Shown: positions 1-8,371 of the stretch, in pieces
Layout of the letters: each line of letters starts with the position of its first letter
Numbering within the stretch: the stretch's first letter is position 1
DNA from: Streptomyces sp. NBC_01446
GTDB taxonomy: Bacteria > Actinomycetota > Actinomycetes > Streptomycetales > Streptomycetaceae
DNA: 64,000 nt
Assembly (NCBI RefSeq): GCF_026340095.1
Contig: NZ_JAPEPO010000001.1
Location: 3,874,501 to 3,938,500 of the forward strand
Direction: 5' to 3'
The notes under the pieces: generated by a model
What the model was told of the DNA's origin: nothing
What the model saw: the letters and a program-made list of their open reading frames with translations, nothing else
The model's database searches: none
Program-made: the position numbers and the translations under genes

Positions 1-1804
1 GGCGGTGCAGCAGGGCCGTGGCGGGGGCGCCCTCGCCGGACGCCTCCAGGGCGAGGCCGAGACCGACCCAGGCCGGGCGGGTGCCGGGCGATCCGGTCAG
101 GACGGCGCGGTAGCGGTCCACCGCGCGCGCCGCGTTCGCCGGCCCGCCACGCAGGAGGCACATGTCCGCTTCGAGGAGGTCCGGAGACCGTTCGATGCCG
201 GAGAGCCGCGCACGGGTGTCCGGAGTGAACGTTCCTGCGTCGGCGAGGTGCAACCGCCTCAGTTCACAACGGAGTTCGGGCAGACGCGGCGGCGCGTCCG
301 CGCGCAACCGGGACGGCGGGGCAGTCGCCTCTTCTCCGGGACCGCCGCCGAGCCGGCGGTCGGTGAGCAGGCGGGTGGCGGCCGGGGCGGGCTCGAGATT
401 GTGGCTGCACCACGTACCCCGCAGATCGGCGAGTTCGGCTTCCGCCAGGGCGAGGGCCTCGGCCGGTACCTCGTCATCGGCCCACGGGGCGGCCTGGCGC
501 GCCATCCCGTCGACGAATCGGCGGCCCCAGGGGGTGAGCCCGGGTTGGGCGACCAGCGTGCGCAGGGCAATGGCCACCGCCTCGCGCCACACGGCGAACT
601 CGAAGTGCGCGAGGACGGCACGTGGGCCGGTCAGGGCGTGCCGTTCGGCGCGCCAGAAGTCGGCGACGCCGGTGAACGCGTACGTGCCGTGCAGCAGGCC
701 CCACGGCGGACGCGGGTCGGTGCGCCAGGGCGCGTAGAACAGCGTGTCCTGCAGAGGCCCTCGCGCCGCCCTGTCGACGAGCTGGATCTGGTGGCTCAGA
801 CCGTTGAGCACGGAGTGCCGTGACTCGTGGACGAGGGTGACCGCGAAGTCGACGGCGTCGCGTGGCAGGGAGACCAGGGCGCTGCCGAACGCCTCGGCGT
901 ACGAGGCGCTGGCGGTGCGGAAGCGGGGCATGCCCGGCAGCGGCACGAGCGAGTTCAGGACGAGCGGCACCGTGCGGGCCGCGTCCGGGTGACGGGCCCC
1001 GAGCAGGCGCGCCGCGTCGTGCAGATGCCGCTGCCAGGTGTCCGACTCTCCGTCCGTGAGCGGGGCCGGAGGCAGCCAGGGGGACCGGAAGTCGCGGTAG
1101 GGGTCGGCGTCGTCCAGGAGGACCGATGGGTCCGGCTCGCTCGGGGTCCAGCTCAGCAGGCGGGCAGGATGCCAGCCGGAGGCGGGCAGGTGCGGGGCTG
1201 CGGGCAGTTCGACGGCGTGCGGGCCGAGCGTGACACGGGCCGCGCCGCACCCGTCCGTCTCCAGCGTGGCGACGTCGTGGTCGCCGGGGGCATCGTCCAG
1301 AACGGCGTGCCCGACCGTCGGCAGGATCACCTTGCCCTCCCACGCGGGTACGCGGACGCACGCGGGAAGTCCTGCCCGCAGGGCGGCCGCCGCGGCGAGT
1401 GCGTGCGCGTAGCCCGCCTCCCGCCACAAGGGGGGCTCGCCGGACCGGGGCCCGGCGCCGGCCCGGAGCCGCCCCAGCAGGCGGACCGCCCAGACGCCGA
1501 CCGGCGGGTGCCCGAGCACGCTCGCCACCGCCCGCGGATCGAGGGCCTCCGCGCGGACCAGCAGCTCGAAGGCGTGCGCCAGTGGGGGCAGCGGCCCTTC
1601 GCCCTCGTCCGTCCCGCGATCCGCCTCCGCGGCGGCCAGGGCTCGCAGCATGAGCATGCGGCGGCTGCGTTCCGCCGCCGCGACACGGGCCCCGGTGGGT
1701 TCGCCGACGCGGCCGACGGCGATGGCCTCCAGGTCGTCGACCGGCACGTGGTGCCGTGTCAGCACGGCAGGGCAGGCCGGTCGGGCCCGTCGGATCCGTC
1801 GCAT
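1..1804 (-). CDS. HExxH-motif peptide-modification protein (C-terminal end beyond window)
   Basis: About 601 residues are visible and the gene runs off the left edge. A His-Glu-Ser-Arg-His motif lies at about residues 326-330 (bases 817-829). It is followed by a region resembling the HExxH-motif putative peptide-modification family, whose members accompany FxSxx-COOH peptides and which has been linked to alpha-ketoglutarate-dependent peptide hydroxylation. The last visible part is alanine-rich and TPR-like. The reading frame is closed upstream by a TAG at 1882-1884, so translation must begin after it. The ATG at 1804 is used here, and a GTG about 13 codons downstream is an alternative. It lies directly downstream of the small peptide gene and overlaps its 3' end, consistent with co-expression. 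No radical-SAM partner (FxsB) is visible and may lie outside the window. Frame and motif are seen; the function is from family knowledge. Confidence 0.72.
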   Translation of the reverse strand, partial: MRRIRRARPACPAVLTRHHVPVDDLEAIAVGRVGEPTGARVAAAERSRRMLMLRALAAAEADRGTDEGEGPLPPLAHAFELLVRAEALDPRAVASVLGHPPVGVWAVRLLGRLRAGAGPRSGEPPLWREAGYAHALAAAAALRAGLPACVRVPAWEGKVILPTVGHAVLDDAPGDHDVATLETDGCGAARVTLGPHAVELPAAPHLPASGWHPARLLSWTPSEPDPSVLLDDADPYRDFRSPWLPPAPLTDGESDTWQRHLHDAARLLGARHPDAARTVPLVLNSLVPLPGMPRFRTASASYAEAFGSALVSLPRDAVDFAVTLVHESRHSVLNGLSHQIQLVDRAARGPLQDTLFYAPWRTDPRPPWGLLHGTYAFTGVADFWRAERHALTGPRAVLAHFEFAVWREAVAIALRTLVAQPGLTPWGRRFVDGMARQAAPWADDEVPAEALALAEAELADLRGTWCSHNLEPAPAATRLLTDRRLGGGPGEEATAPPSRLRADAPPRLPELRCELRRLHLADAGTFTPDTRARLSGIERSPDLLEADMCLLRGGPANAARAVDRYRAVLTGSPGTRPAWVGLGLALEASGEGAPATALLHR

Positions 1805-2070
1805 GGGGATGCCGGGCCAGACGGGACGGGCGGCCCGTGTTCGTGCCGTGGCTCCTGAGGCACCGTGCCGCTGTGCCGTCTAGCGCTGAGGTAGGGGTTG
1901 TCTTGGCCGCCGCCGTCGCCGACCTGCCCGACGGCATCCTCGCTCAGATGCTCGAGCAGCGTGTGCTGCGCTTCCGCCACCAGCGGGTCCCTCAGTGCCA
2001 TGGCCTCCTGAAGGCCCCAACGGCTGAGATCGACAAGTCCGGTCTCGATGTCAGTCGTAGAAGTCCTCAC
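1759..2070 (-). CDS. FxSxx-COOH-like small peptide, atypical C-terminus
   Basis: This 103-residue ORF starts at GTG with a good Shine-Dalgarno (AGGGGGA) about 8 bases upstream. The N-terminus contains a T-G-L-V-D-L-S segment at about residues 10-16, followed by a helical stretch, as in FxSxx-COOH precursor-like proteins that pair with HExxH and radical-SAM enzymes. In that family the protein ends in Phe-x-Ser-x-x. Here an Asn-Pro-Tyr-Leu-Ser-Ala string occurs at about residues 58-63, but the frame stays open for about 40 low-complexity residues overlapping the next gene. Either the motif has been displaced by a 3' mutation or this is a divergent member. The pairing with the downstream HExxH gene is the main support for the assignment. 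Confidence 0.55.
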   Translation of the reverse strand: MRTSTTDIETGLVDLSRWGLQEAMALRDPLVAEAQHTLLEHLSEDAVGQVGDGGGQDNPYLSARRHSGTVPQEPRHEHGPPVPSGPASPCDGSDGPDRPALPC

Positions 2071-2474
2071 GTCAAACTTCCCCCTGTCGGCTCCCGCTCG
2101 CGGCCCCGCGGCGCAGACCCACCTCCTTCCCATAGTGGCCCGTGGTCAGCCGCGCCGAAAGGGGCTCCGGTGGCCATCAAGGCTTGAATTGTTCGATTCA
2201 TGGCCGCGGGAGGCGGCATCCGGTGCCGCGACACGCCGTTGACCGGGCATTCAACTGGCGTGTCCAGTGGGGCAATTGATGCGTTCTGAAGGTGCGGGCC
2301 CCCGGCGCGGCCACGCACACGGTTCCTCTCGTCCCCGCGACACGGTTTCCTGACGATCAGACATGGACTTCCCGGCGCCTCTTGTCACGCAGCCGCGCCG
2401 ACCGTCCCTCATCCGCACCCGTGCGGACCCTCCCGGCTCGCGCGCCCCGCGAGGTGCCCGCAGGGTGCGGAGAT
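2071..2474. other. Divergent intergenic region, no gene seen
   Basis: This gap separates the peptide/HExxH operon (minus) from the mannosyltransferase gene (plus). It must contain two divergent promoters. It is less GC-rich near 2185-2285, with a TTGACC-like hexamer near 2237, but I cannot assign a -10/-35 pair with confidence. Short open frames here have no convincing start or composition. Confidence 0.5.
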
Positions 2475-3686
2475 GTGACCCAGCAGCAACTCGACCCGGC
2501 CCCCGCCACCGTCCCCGTCGCGGAGCCCGGCGCCGAACCACGTCCCCCCTCGGCCCGGCTCAGGGCCGCCGCCCCCCTGCTCACCACGCTCGGCCTGTTC
2601 GCCGCGGTCCGGCTCACCGGTGTCGTCGCGATGTCGGTCGCCGCCTCGCTGACCGGAAAGCGTTCCGGCACCCTGCTCGGCCGGTCCTGGGACTCGCTCT
2701 GGTACCTGAGGATCGCCGCGAACGGCTATGGCCGCTCCGTCCACTACAGACCAGGCATCATCTTCAACGACCTCGCGTTCTTCCCGCTCTACCCCGGCCT
2801 CGTCCGCGCGGTGCGCACCGTGCTCCCGCTCAGCGGCGGCGCCACGGGGATACTCATCGCCTGGACCGCGTCCCTGGCCGCGGCGGCCGGGATCTACGCG
2901 ATCGGGGTGCGCCTGTACTCGCGGCCCGTCGCCGTCTTCCTGGTCCTGCTGTGGGGGCTGCTGCCGCACTCCGTGATCCTCACGATGGCGTACACCGAGC
3001 CGCTGCTCACCGCCTTCGCCGCCTGGTCCCTGCACGCGGTCCTGACCGGCCGGTGGATCTGGGCGGGCACGCTCGCCTCGCTGGCCGGGGCGTCCCGCCC
3101 CAACGGCTTCGCGGTCGCCGCCGCGGTCCTCGTCACGGCGGCGTACGAGGTGATCCACAAGCGCGGCAGAAACGTTTCCCACAGGCTGTGGACAGGCGCC
3201 GCGATCGCCCCGCTCGGCTGGACCGGCTACGTCCTGTGGGTCGGCGTCCAACGAGGCGATCCGCTCGGCGGTTACTTCGACGTGCAGCGGGACTGGGGCT
3301 CGCGCTTCGACTTCGGCGTCGGCGCGCTGCGCGTCGTACGTAAACTGCTGCTCAAAGGCGACCCCTTCGTCTTCTCCGTGACACTCCTGATCGTCGCCGC
3401 CGCGGTGCTGCTGTTCGCGCTGCTCATCGCCGAGCGGGCCGCCCCGCTGCCGCTCATCGTCTACAGCGGCGTACTCCTGCTCATCGCGCTCGGCGGCGCA
3501 GGCTTCTTCCCGTCCAAGCCGCGCTTCCTGCTGCCCGCGTTCCCGCTGCTGCTGCCGCTGGCCCTCGCACTGGCGCGAACGGCGAAAGCCCGGCCACGCA
3601 GCGCCCTTCTGGTGATGGGCGCCCTGGCCGGGCTCTCACTTACGTACGGGACGTATCTGGTCGCGTACGCGCACAGGCCCCTGTGA
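2475..3686 (+). CDS. PIG-V-like integral membrane mannosyltransferase
   Basis: This polytopic membrane protein of 403 residues starts at a GTG preceded by GGAG. The frame opens further upstream, but that stretch is Arg/Pro-rich and has no ribosome site. About ten hydrophobic segments follow a 40-residue polar Pro-rich N-terminus. A W-D-S-x-W-Y motif lies in the first lumenal loop, followed by an F-F-P-L-Y-P segment. Both are typical of the GPI-mannosyltransferase-2 (PIG-V) related family found in actinomycetes. Members use polyprenyl-phosphate-mannose to glycosylate an acceptor on the outer face of the membrane. The substrate is unknown here. It ends 16 bases from the convergent YbjN gene. 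Confidence 0.75.
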   Translation: MTQQQLDPAPATVPVAEPGAEPRPPSARLRAAAPLLTTLGLFAAVRLTGVVAMSVAASLTGKRSGTLLGRSWDSLWYLRIAANGYGRSVHYRPGIIFNDLAFFPLYPGLVRAVRTVLPLSGGATGILIAWTASLAAAAGIYAIGVRLYSRPVAVFLVLLWGLLPHSVILTMAYTEPLLTAFAAWSLHAVLTGRWIWAGTLASLAGASRPNGFAVAAAVLVTAAYEVIHKRGRNVSHRLWTGAAIAPLGWTGYVLWVGVQRGDPLGGYFDVQRDWGSRFDFGVGALRVVRKLLLKGDPFVFSVTLLIVAAAVLLFALLIAERAAPLPLIVYSGVLLLIALGGAGFFPSKPRFLLPAFPLLLPLALALARTAKARPRSALLVMGALAGLSLTYGTYLVAYAHRPL

Positions 3687-3702
3687 TCAGTTGCTGACGT
3701 GC

Positions 3703-4239
3703 CTACTCGTCGTCGGACGGCTTCTCGTCGTCGGCGGAGTCCACGGCCTGCTCCAGGCCGAGCTGCTCGACCAGCCAGCGGTCGAACTCGATGGCGGCGC
3801 GCACCCAGCTGACCGTCGACGACACGAAGTGCTCCAGGCTGACACCCGTACCGATGAGCATCTGCGCCTCACCGATGAGGCGGACCGTGCCGTCGTCGTG
3901 GGTGTGGCTGTAGACCTTGGGCCACAGGGTGCGGCGGTTCCAGTCGTCGATGGTCTCGAGGAGCGCCGGCTTGGTCTCGAGGTCGTGCGGGCGGTCGTAG
4001 AACGTCCGCACCGAGAAGACCTGCTGGTCGTCCTCGCCGCGGAACATGAAGTACGTGCGGAACTCCTCCCACGGAGCCGCCAGGTCACCCTCTTCGTCGA
4101 GGACGTACTTGAGCTCCATCTGCTCGAGGAGCTGCTTGACGAGGTCCTGATCGGGGACGACGGGGCCCGCCGGTCCTGAGCCCTGCGGCTGCTGGGGCTG
4201 TCCCCCGAAATTCGGAATCGAGGACGGGTCGATGCTCAC
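3703..4239 (-). CDS. YbjN-domain protein
   Basis: This soluble acidic protein of 178 residues starts at GTG with AAGGGA 9 bases upstream. A 30-residue Pro/Gln-rich leader precedes a single YbjN domain (about residues 30-160), a fold related to type III secretion chaperones and annotated as a putative sensory transduction regulator. Actinomycete homologues are widespread and of unknown function. An acidic Asp/Glu tail closes the protein. It lies downstream of clpB on the same strand, separated by a hairpin, so it probably has its own promoter. Confidence 0.75.
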   Translation of the reverse strand: MSIDPSSIPNFGGQPQQPQGSGPAGPVVPDQDLVKQLLEQMELKYVLDEEGDLAAPWEEFRTYFMFRGEDDQQVFSVRTFYDRPHDLETKPALLETIDDWNRRTLWPKVYSHTHDDGTVRLIGEAQMLIGTGVSLEHFVSSTVSWVRAAIEFDRWLVEQLGLEQAVDSADDEKPSDDE

Positions 4240-4365
4240 GTGCTTGGTCCCTTCGTACGGATTCCGCCATCCTCCCCCATGCCGGGCGGGAAGTGACAAC
4301 CCCCAGCCGGTTGGATCGGACCGAGTTGCGGCCCCGGCGTGACGGGATCACCCCCGTAGAGCAGC

Positions 4366-4399
4366 GGCCCTGCCGTCCGTCTTCCCGAGCGGCAGGGCC
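4366..4399 (-). terminator. Hairpin after clpB
   Basis: A 10-bp perfect stem (GGCCCTGCCG / CGGCAGGGCC) with a 14-base loop lies just past the clpB stop codon. It is placed as a transcription terminator without a T-run, as is common in high-GC actinomycetes. Confidence 0.6.
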
Positions 4400-4432
4400 C
4401 CGACCCGGTCCGGCATCGGCGTTCGCCTCGCG

Positions 4433-7048
4433 TCACAGCGTCTTTCCGGTGGCCGGGCCCACGCTCAGGCCGTCCCCAAAGGTGTCCACGCGGACCGTGT
4501 CGCCGTCGGTGACCTCGCCGGAGAGAATCTCCTTCGCGAGCCGGTCGCCGATCGCCGTCTGCACGAGGCGCCGCAGCGGCCGCGCGCCGTACGCGGGGTC
4601 GTTGCCCTCCTCTGCGAGCCAGGCCAGGGCCGCGTCGGAGACGTCCAGGGTGAGCCGACGCTCGGCGAGCCGCTTCGCGAGCCGGCCGATCTGCAGCTTC
4701 GCGATCCGCTCCAGCTCCTCCTTGTTCAGCGCGGAGAAGACGACGAGGTCGTCGAGCCGGTTGAGGAACTCGGGCTTGAACGACGCCCGTACGACCTCCA
4801 GGACCTGCTGCTTCTTCTGCTCCTCACTCGTCGTCGGCTCCACCAGGCTGTGTCCGCTCAGGAACTGACTGCCCAGGTTCGAGGTGAGGACGAGGATCGT
4901 GTTGCGGAAGTCGACCGTGCGGCCCTGGCCGTCCGTGAGGCGGCCGTCGTCGAGCACCTGGAGCAGGACGTCGAAGACCTCCGGGTGCGCCTTCTCGACC
5001 TCGTCGAGCAGGACGACGCTGTACGGGCGCCTGCGCACCGCCTCGGTGAGCTGACCGCCCTCCTCGTACCCGATGTAGCCGGGAGGAGCGCCGACGAGAC
5101 GCGCCACGGAGTGCTTCTCGCCGTACTCGCTCATGTCGATGCGGATCATGGCCCGCTCGTCGTCGAACAGGAAGTCGGCGAGCGCCTTGGCCAGTTCGGT
5201 CTTGCCGACGCCGGTCGGGCCGAGGAACAGGAAGGAACCGGTCGGCCGGTCGGGGTCGGCGATCCCGGCGCGGGTGCGGCGCACGGCGTCGGACACCGCC
5301 CGTACGGCCTCGCTCTGGCCGATCAGGCGCTTGCCGAGCTCGTCCTCCATGCGCAGCAGCTTCTGCGTCTCGCCCTCCAGGAGCCGCCCGGCCGGGATGC
5401 CGGTCCAGGCCGCCACCACGTCCGCGATGTCGTCCGGGCCGACCTCGTCCTTGACCATCGTGTCGGCCTTGGACGCCTCCTCCTCTTCCTCCGTGGCGGC
5501 CTCCAAGTCCCTTTCCAGGGTGGGGATCTCGCCGTAGAGGAGCATGGATGCGGTGTCGAAGTCGCCGTCGCGCTGGGCGCGCTCGGCCTGGCCGCGCAGC
5601 TCGTCGAGCTTCTCCTTCAGCTCACCGACGCGGTTGAGGGACTGCTTTTCCTTCTCCCAGCGGGCGGTGAGGCCGCGCAGCTCCTCCTCCTTGTCGGCGA
5701 GGTCGCGCCGCAGCTTCTCCAGGCGCTGCTTGCTGGCCGGATCCGTCTCCTTGGAGAGGGCCAGCTCCTCCATCCTCAGCCGGTCGACGGCGCGCTGGAG
5801 CTCGTCGATCTCGACGGGCGACGAGTCGATCTCCATACGCAGCCGGGACGCGGCCTCGTCCACGAGGTCGATGGCCTTGTCCGGCAGGAAGCGGGAGGTG
5901 ATGTAGCGGTCGGAGAGCGACGCGGCGGCGACGAGCGCGCTGTCGGCGATCTGGACCTTGTGGTGGGCCTCGTACCGGCCCTTGAGCCCGCGCAGGATCG
6001 CGATCGAGTCCTCGACCGTCGGCTCGGCGACCAGCACCTGCTGGAAGCGGCGCTCCAGGGCCGGGTCCTTCTCGATCCGCTCGCGGTACTCGTCGAGCGT
6101 GGTCGCGCCGACCATGCGCAGCTCGCCGCGCGCGAGCATCGGCTTCAGCATGTTGCCCGCGTCCATGGACGAGTCGCCGCCCGCGCCGGCCCCCACGACC
6201 GTGTGCAGCTCGTCGATGAACGTGATGATCTGCCCCTCGCTCTCCTTGATCTCGGAGAGGACGGTCTTGAGGCGCTCCTCGAACTCGCCGCGGTACTTCG
6301 CGCCGGCGACCATCGCGCCCAGGTCCAGCGAGACGAGCCGCTTGTCCTTGAGCGACTCCGGCACGTCCCCCTTCACGATGCGCTGGGCGAGCCCCTCGAC
6401 GACGGCGGTCTTGCCGACGCCGGGCTCACCGATCAGGACGGGGTTGTTCTTCGTGCGGCGGGACAGCACCTGCACCACACGCCGGATCTCCTGATCGCGC
6501 CCGATGACGGGGTCGAGCTTGCCTTCGCGCGCGGCGGCGGTGAAATCGGTGCCGAACTTCTCCAGGGCCTTGTACTGGCCCTCGGGGTCGGGTGTGGTCA
6601 CCCGGCGCCCTCCCCTGCTCTTCTCGAAGGCGGCGAGCAGCTTCTTGGCGCTCGCCCCCTGTTCCGTCAGTACGTCGGCGACAGTGCCGCCCTTCGCGGC
6701 GATGCCGATGAGCAGATGCTCGGTGGAGAGGTACTCGTCCCCGAGCTCCTTGGCGCGCTGCTCCGCGTCGGCGATGACCGCCAGGAGGTCCCGGTTGGGT
6801 CCGGGCGGCGCGACGGTCGAGCCGGTCACGCTGGGCAGCGCGCCGAGAACCCGCTCGGCCCCGGACCGCACGGCAGCCTGATCGGCCTCGACGGCCGTCA
6901 GCAGGTCCGTGATGTTCTCGTTCTCCTGGCCCTCGAGAAGCGCCAGGAGCAGATGCGCGGGGGTCAGATCCGCGTGCCCTGCGGACACGGCCCGACTGGT
7001 GGCCGCGTTGATCGCGTCCCGGCTCCGGTTCGTCAGCTCGGCGTCCAC
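4433..7048 (-). CDS. clpB: ATP-dependent chaperone ClpB
   Basis: ClpB is the Hsp100 disaggregase that works with DnaK/DnaJ/GrpE to rescue aggregated cytoplasmic proteins. The 871-residue length fits the family. In order the sequence shows an N-terminal double Clp repeat, NBD1 with Walker A GEPGVGKT (about residue 205) and Walker B FIDE, a long Glu/Lys/Arg-rich coiled-coil middle domain (about 400-520), NBD2 with Walker A GPTGVGKT (about 605), and a C-terminal D2-small domain containing GARPLRR. The GTG start follows a strong AAGGAGGAGA; the frame extends upstream but without a ribosome site. A HAIR operator lies 62 bases upstream, so HspR repression and heat induction are expected together with the dnaK operon, as known in Streptomyces. 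Confidence 0.97.
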   Translation of the reverse strand: MDAELTNRSRDAINAATSRAVSAGHADLTPAHLLLALLEGQENENITDLLTAVEADQAAVRSGAERVLGALPSVTGSTVAPPGPNRDLLAVIADAEQRAKELGDEYLSTEHLLIGIAAKGGTVADVLTEQGASAKKLLAAFEKSRGGRRVTTPDPEGQYKALEKFGTDFTAAAREGKLDPVIGRDQEIRRVVQVLSRRTKNNPVLIGEPGVGKTAVVEGLAQRIVKGDVPESLKDKRLVSLDLGAMVAGAKYRGEFEERLKTVLSEIKESEGQIITFIDELHTVVGAGAGGDSSMDAGNMLKPMLARGELRMVGATTLDEYRERIEKDPALERRFQQVLVAEPTVEDSIAILRGLKGRYEAHHKVQIADSALVAAASLSDRYITSRFLPDKAIDLVDEAASRLRMEIDSSPVEIDELQRAVDRLRMEELALSKETDPASKQRLEKLRRDLADKEEELRGLTARWEKEKQSLNRVGELKEKLDELRGQAERAQRDGDFDTASMLLYGEIPTLERDLEAATEEEEEASKADTMVKDEVGPDDIADVVAAWTGIPAGRLLEGETQKLLRMEDELGKRLIGQSEAVRAVSDAVRRTRAGIADPDRPTGSFLFLGPTGVGKTELAKALADFLFDDERAMIRIDMSEYGEKHSVARLVGAPPGYIGYEEGGQLTEAVRRRPYSVVLLDEVEKAHPEVFDVLLQVLDDGRLTDGQGRTVDFRNTILVLTSNLGSQFLSGHSLVEPTTSEEQKKQQVLEVVRASFKPEFLNRLDDLVVFSALNKEELERIAKLQIGRLAKRLAERRLTLDVSDAALAWLAEEGNDPAYGARPLRRLVQTAIGDRLAKEILSGEVTDGDTVRVDTFGDGLSVGPATGKTL

Positions 7049-7109
7049 GTGCCCACTCTCCTCCTTGCGTCTGCCTCTCCAGCACACTGACCCTGTCAGC
7101 ATACACAAA

Positions 7110-7130
7110 GTTGAGTCGATTCCACTCAAG
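7110..7130. promoter_or_regulatory. HAIR operator (HspR site) upstream of clpB
   Basis: The inverted repeat TTGAGT-N7-ACTCAAG matches the HspR-associated inverted repeat consensus CTTGAGT-N7-ACTCAAG except for the first base. It sits between divergent clpB and the PNPOx-fold gene. HspR is encoded in this window, at the end of the dnaK operon. Confidence 0.9.
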
Positions 7131-7188
7131 GAGCGGGTTGGGTATCCCGGGGCGGGATATGTCCTTGAACGGGGATATCTTCCGGAGC

Positions 7189-7617
7189 ATGGCCAAGCGG
7201 AACGACCCCCTGAACCCCGACCCGACCTTCCTCGGCTTCTGGCGGGAACGGCACCTGTGCACGCTGACGACCCTGCGCCCCGACGGCACCCCGCACGTCG
7301 TGCCGGTCGGCGTCACGTACGACCCCGAGGCGGGGCTCGCGCGGGTGATCGCGAACAAGTCGAGCGCGAAGGTGTCGCACGTGCTCGCGGGGTCGGGAAC
7401 GGAGGCGGGCGGGGCCCGGGTCGCGGTCTGCCAGGTCGACGGCCGGCGCTGGGCGACCCTTGAGGGGCTCGCGGTGGTCCGTACGGAGCCGGACCGCGTC
7501 GCGGAGGCGGTACGCCGGTACGCGGAGCGCTACGAGCGTGTGCCCGCGCCGAACCCGGACCGGGTCGCCATCGAGATCACGCTGACGCGGGCGACGGGCA
7601 ACGGGTCCCCGTCGTGA
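7189..7617 (+). CDS. PNPOx-fold (F420/FMN-dependent) family protein
   Basis: This small single-domain protein of 142 residues has the split-barrel pyridoxamine-5'-phosphate-oxidase-like fold. The start of the fold reads F-W-R-E-R-H-L-C-T-L-T-T-L-R-P-D-G-T-P-H, with the typical 'V-P-V-G-V' strand following. The length and the R-P-D-G-x-P-H-V-x-P pattern match the Rv1155-like F420-binding TIGR03618-type proteins rather than true PdxH. The ATG chosen has GGAG 6 bases upstream; an ATG 30 bases earlier is in frame but has no ribosome site. It is divergent from clpB across the HAIR element, so its promoter may be touched by HspR. Confidence 0.8.
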   Translation: MAKRNDPLNPDPTFLGFWRERHLCTLTTLRPDGTPHVVPVGVTYDPEAGLARVIANKSSAKVSHVLAGSGTEAGGARVAVCQVDGRRWATLEGLAVVRTEPDRVAEAVRRYAERYERVPAPNPDRVAIEITLTRATGNGSPS

Positions 7618-7632
7618 CAGCCGCACAGAGCT

Positions 7633-7674
7633 GCAGCGGCGCCACCGTGTTCAGGTCCACGGTGACGCCGCTGC
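7633..7674. terminator. Bidirectional hairpin between convergent genes
   Basis: A 17-base inverted repeat with one internal mismatch (GCAGCGGCG-x-CACCGTG and its complement) and an 8-base loop lies between two convergent stop codons. Confidence 0.65.
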
Positions 7675-7717
7675 GGGGGGAAGTACCTGCGCGATCTACA
7701 ACGACGGGGGAATCGCG

Positions 7718-8062
7718 TCAGGCACTGCGGGGGGTGGCTGAGGTGGTACGCGGAACTTCCGGTCCCGCCTCCCCGACCAGCTGGTGGTCACGCTGGTCGA
7801 GGTTGACGAAGACCATTCCGTATCTGATGGCACACCGCACCGGCTGCGGGGCGCCCCGAGGGCGGCGAAGACACCGGTAGGCCCGGATCTCCTCGTCGTC
7901 GAACTCGTCCCGCACGACGACGATCGGCTCGCCGAACAGGGTGACCATCAACGAATCGCCGCGATGGGGAATCGCCGTGGCGAGGTCGATGAAATGCCAC
8001 CCGGACCGGTAGGCGGTCGCCATCTCACGGCGAAATGTTCTGTCGTCGGGCGGAGTGGTCAT
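7718..8062 (-). CDS. Rieske-like small protein lacking cluster ligands
   Basis: This 114-residue protein resembles the N-terminal Rieske domain of ring-hydroxylating oxygenases. It has a Y-R-S-G-W-H-F start, a central L-F-G-E-P-I-V-V-V-R-D strand, a P-R-G-A-P turn, and a V-R-C-A-I-R-Y-G segment where oxygenases carry the second ligand pair. A functional Rieske site needs C-x-H and C-x2-H. Only single cysteines remain and the histidines are absent, so no [2Fe-2S] cluster should form. The ATG overlaps the stop of the preceding small secreted-peptide gene (ATGA), so the two are translationally coupled. The similarity is weak and the function is unknown. Confidence 0.6.
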   Translation of the reverse strand: MTTPPDDRTFRREMATAYRSGWHFIDLATAIPHRGDSLMVTLFGEPIVVVRDEFDDEEIRAYRCLRRPRGAPQPVRCAIRYGMVFVNLDQRDHQLVGEAGPEVPRTTSATPRSA

Positions 8063-8265
8063 ACGGCCGCGTCCACGGGAGCGACACTCCAGGAAAGATC
8101 CGGAGGCGCGATGTTCATGCCGGCGGACACGTGAGTGGCGGGTGTGCCACTCCAGGAGAGGTCCTGGGTGCTGAGCACACCGAAAGCCAAACCGGCGGAG
8201 AAGGCAACAGCCATCACCGAGCGAAGCATTCTCTTGCACATAGTGGGCTTCGTCCTCACTTCCAT
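8059..8265 (-). CDS. Small exported peptide with two D-L-S-W repeats
   Basis: This 68-residue protein starts at ATG after a GGGGGAGAG ribosome site. A basic N-terminus (to about residue 15) leads into a hydrophobic Ala/Val/Gly segment (about 16-31), consistent with a signal peptide. The mature part holds two copies of an Asp-Leu-Ser-Trp-Ser motif about 20 residues apart (about residues 35 and 56). It overlaps the Rieske-like gene by 4 bases and is divergent from two HTH regulators, which are candidates to control it. I recognise no characterised family; a signalling or modified-peptide role is only a guess. Confidence 0.6.
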   Translation of the reverse strand: MEVRTKPTMCKRMLRSVMAVAFSAGLAFGVLSTQDLSWSGTPATHVSAGMNIAPPDLSWSVAPVDAAV

Positions 8266-8371
8266 GGCTTCTCTCCCCCGACTCACTAGACGATGGCTCA
8301 TTCGGCCATCCAAACACCACAGGATCGATGCATCATGTTCCTGCACGTTCAGGACCCTGGGGGGTGGATCT

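Noticed and set aside
474..1937. Long Arg/Pro-rich ORF on the minus strand
   Set aside because: Its composition is typical of an antisense-phase shadow; the HExxH protein is encoded in another frame of the same strand with proper motifs.
4850..7090. 746-codon ORF opposite clpB
   Set aside because: It has no ribosome site and mirrors the clpB codon pattern; clpB is unmistakable on the other strand.
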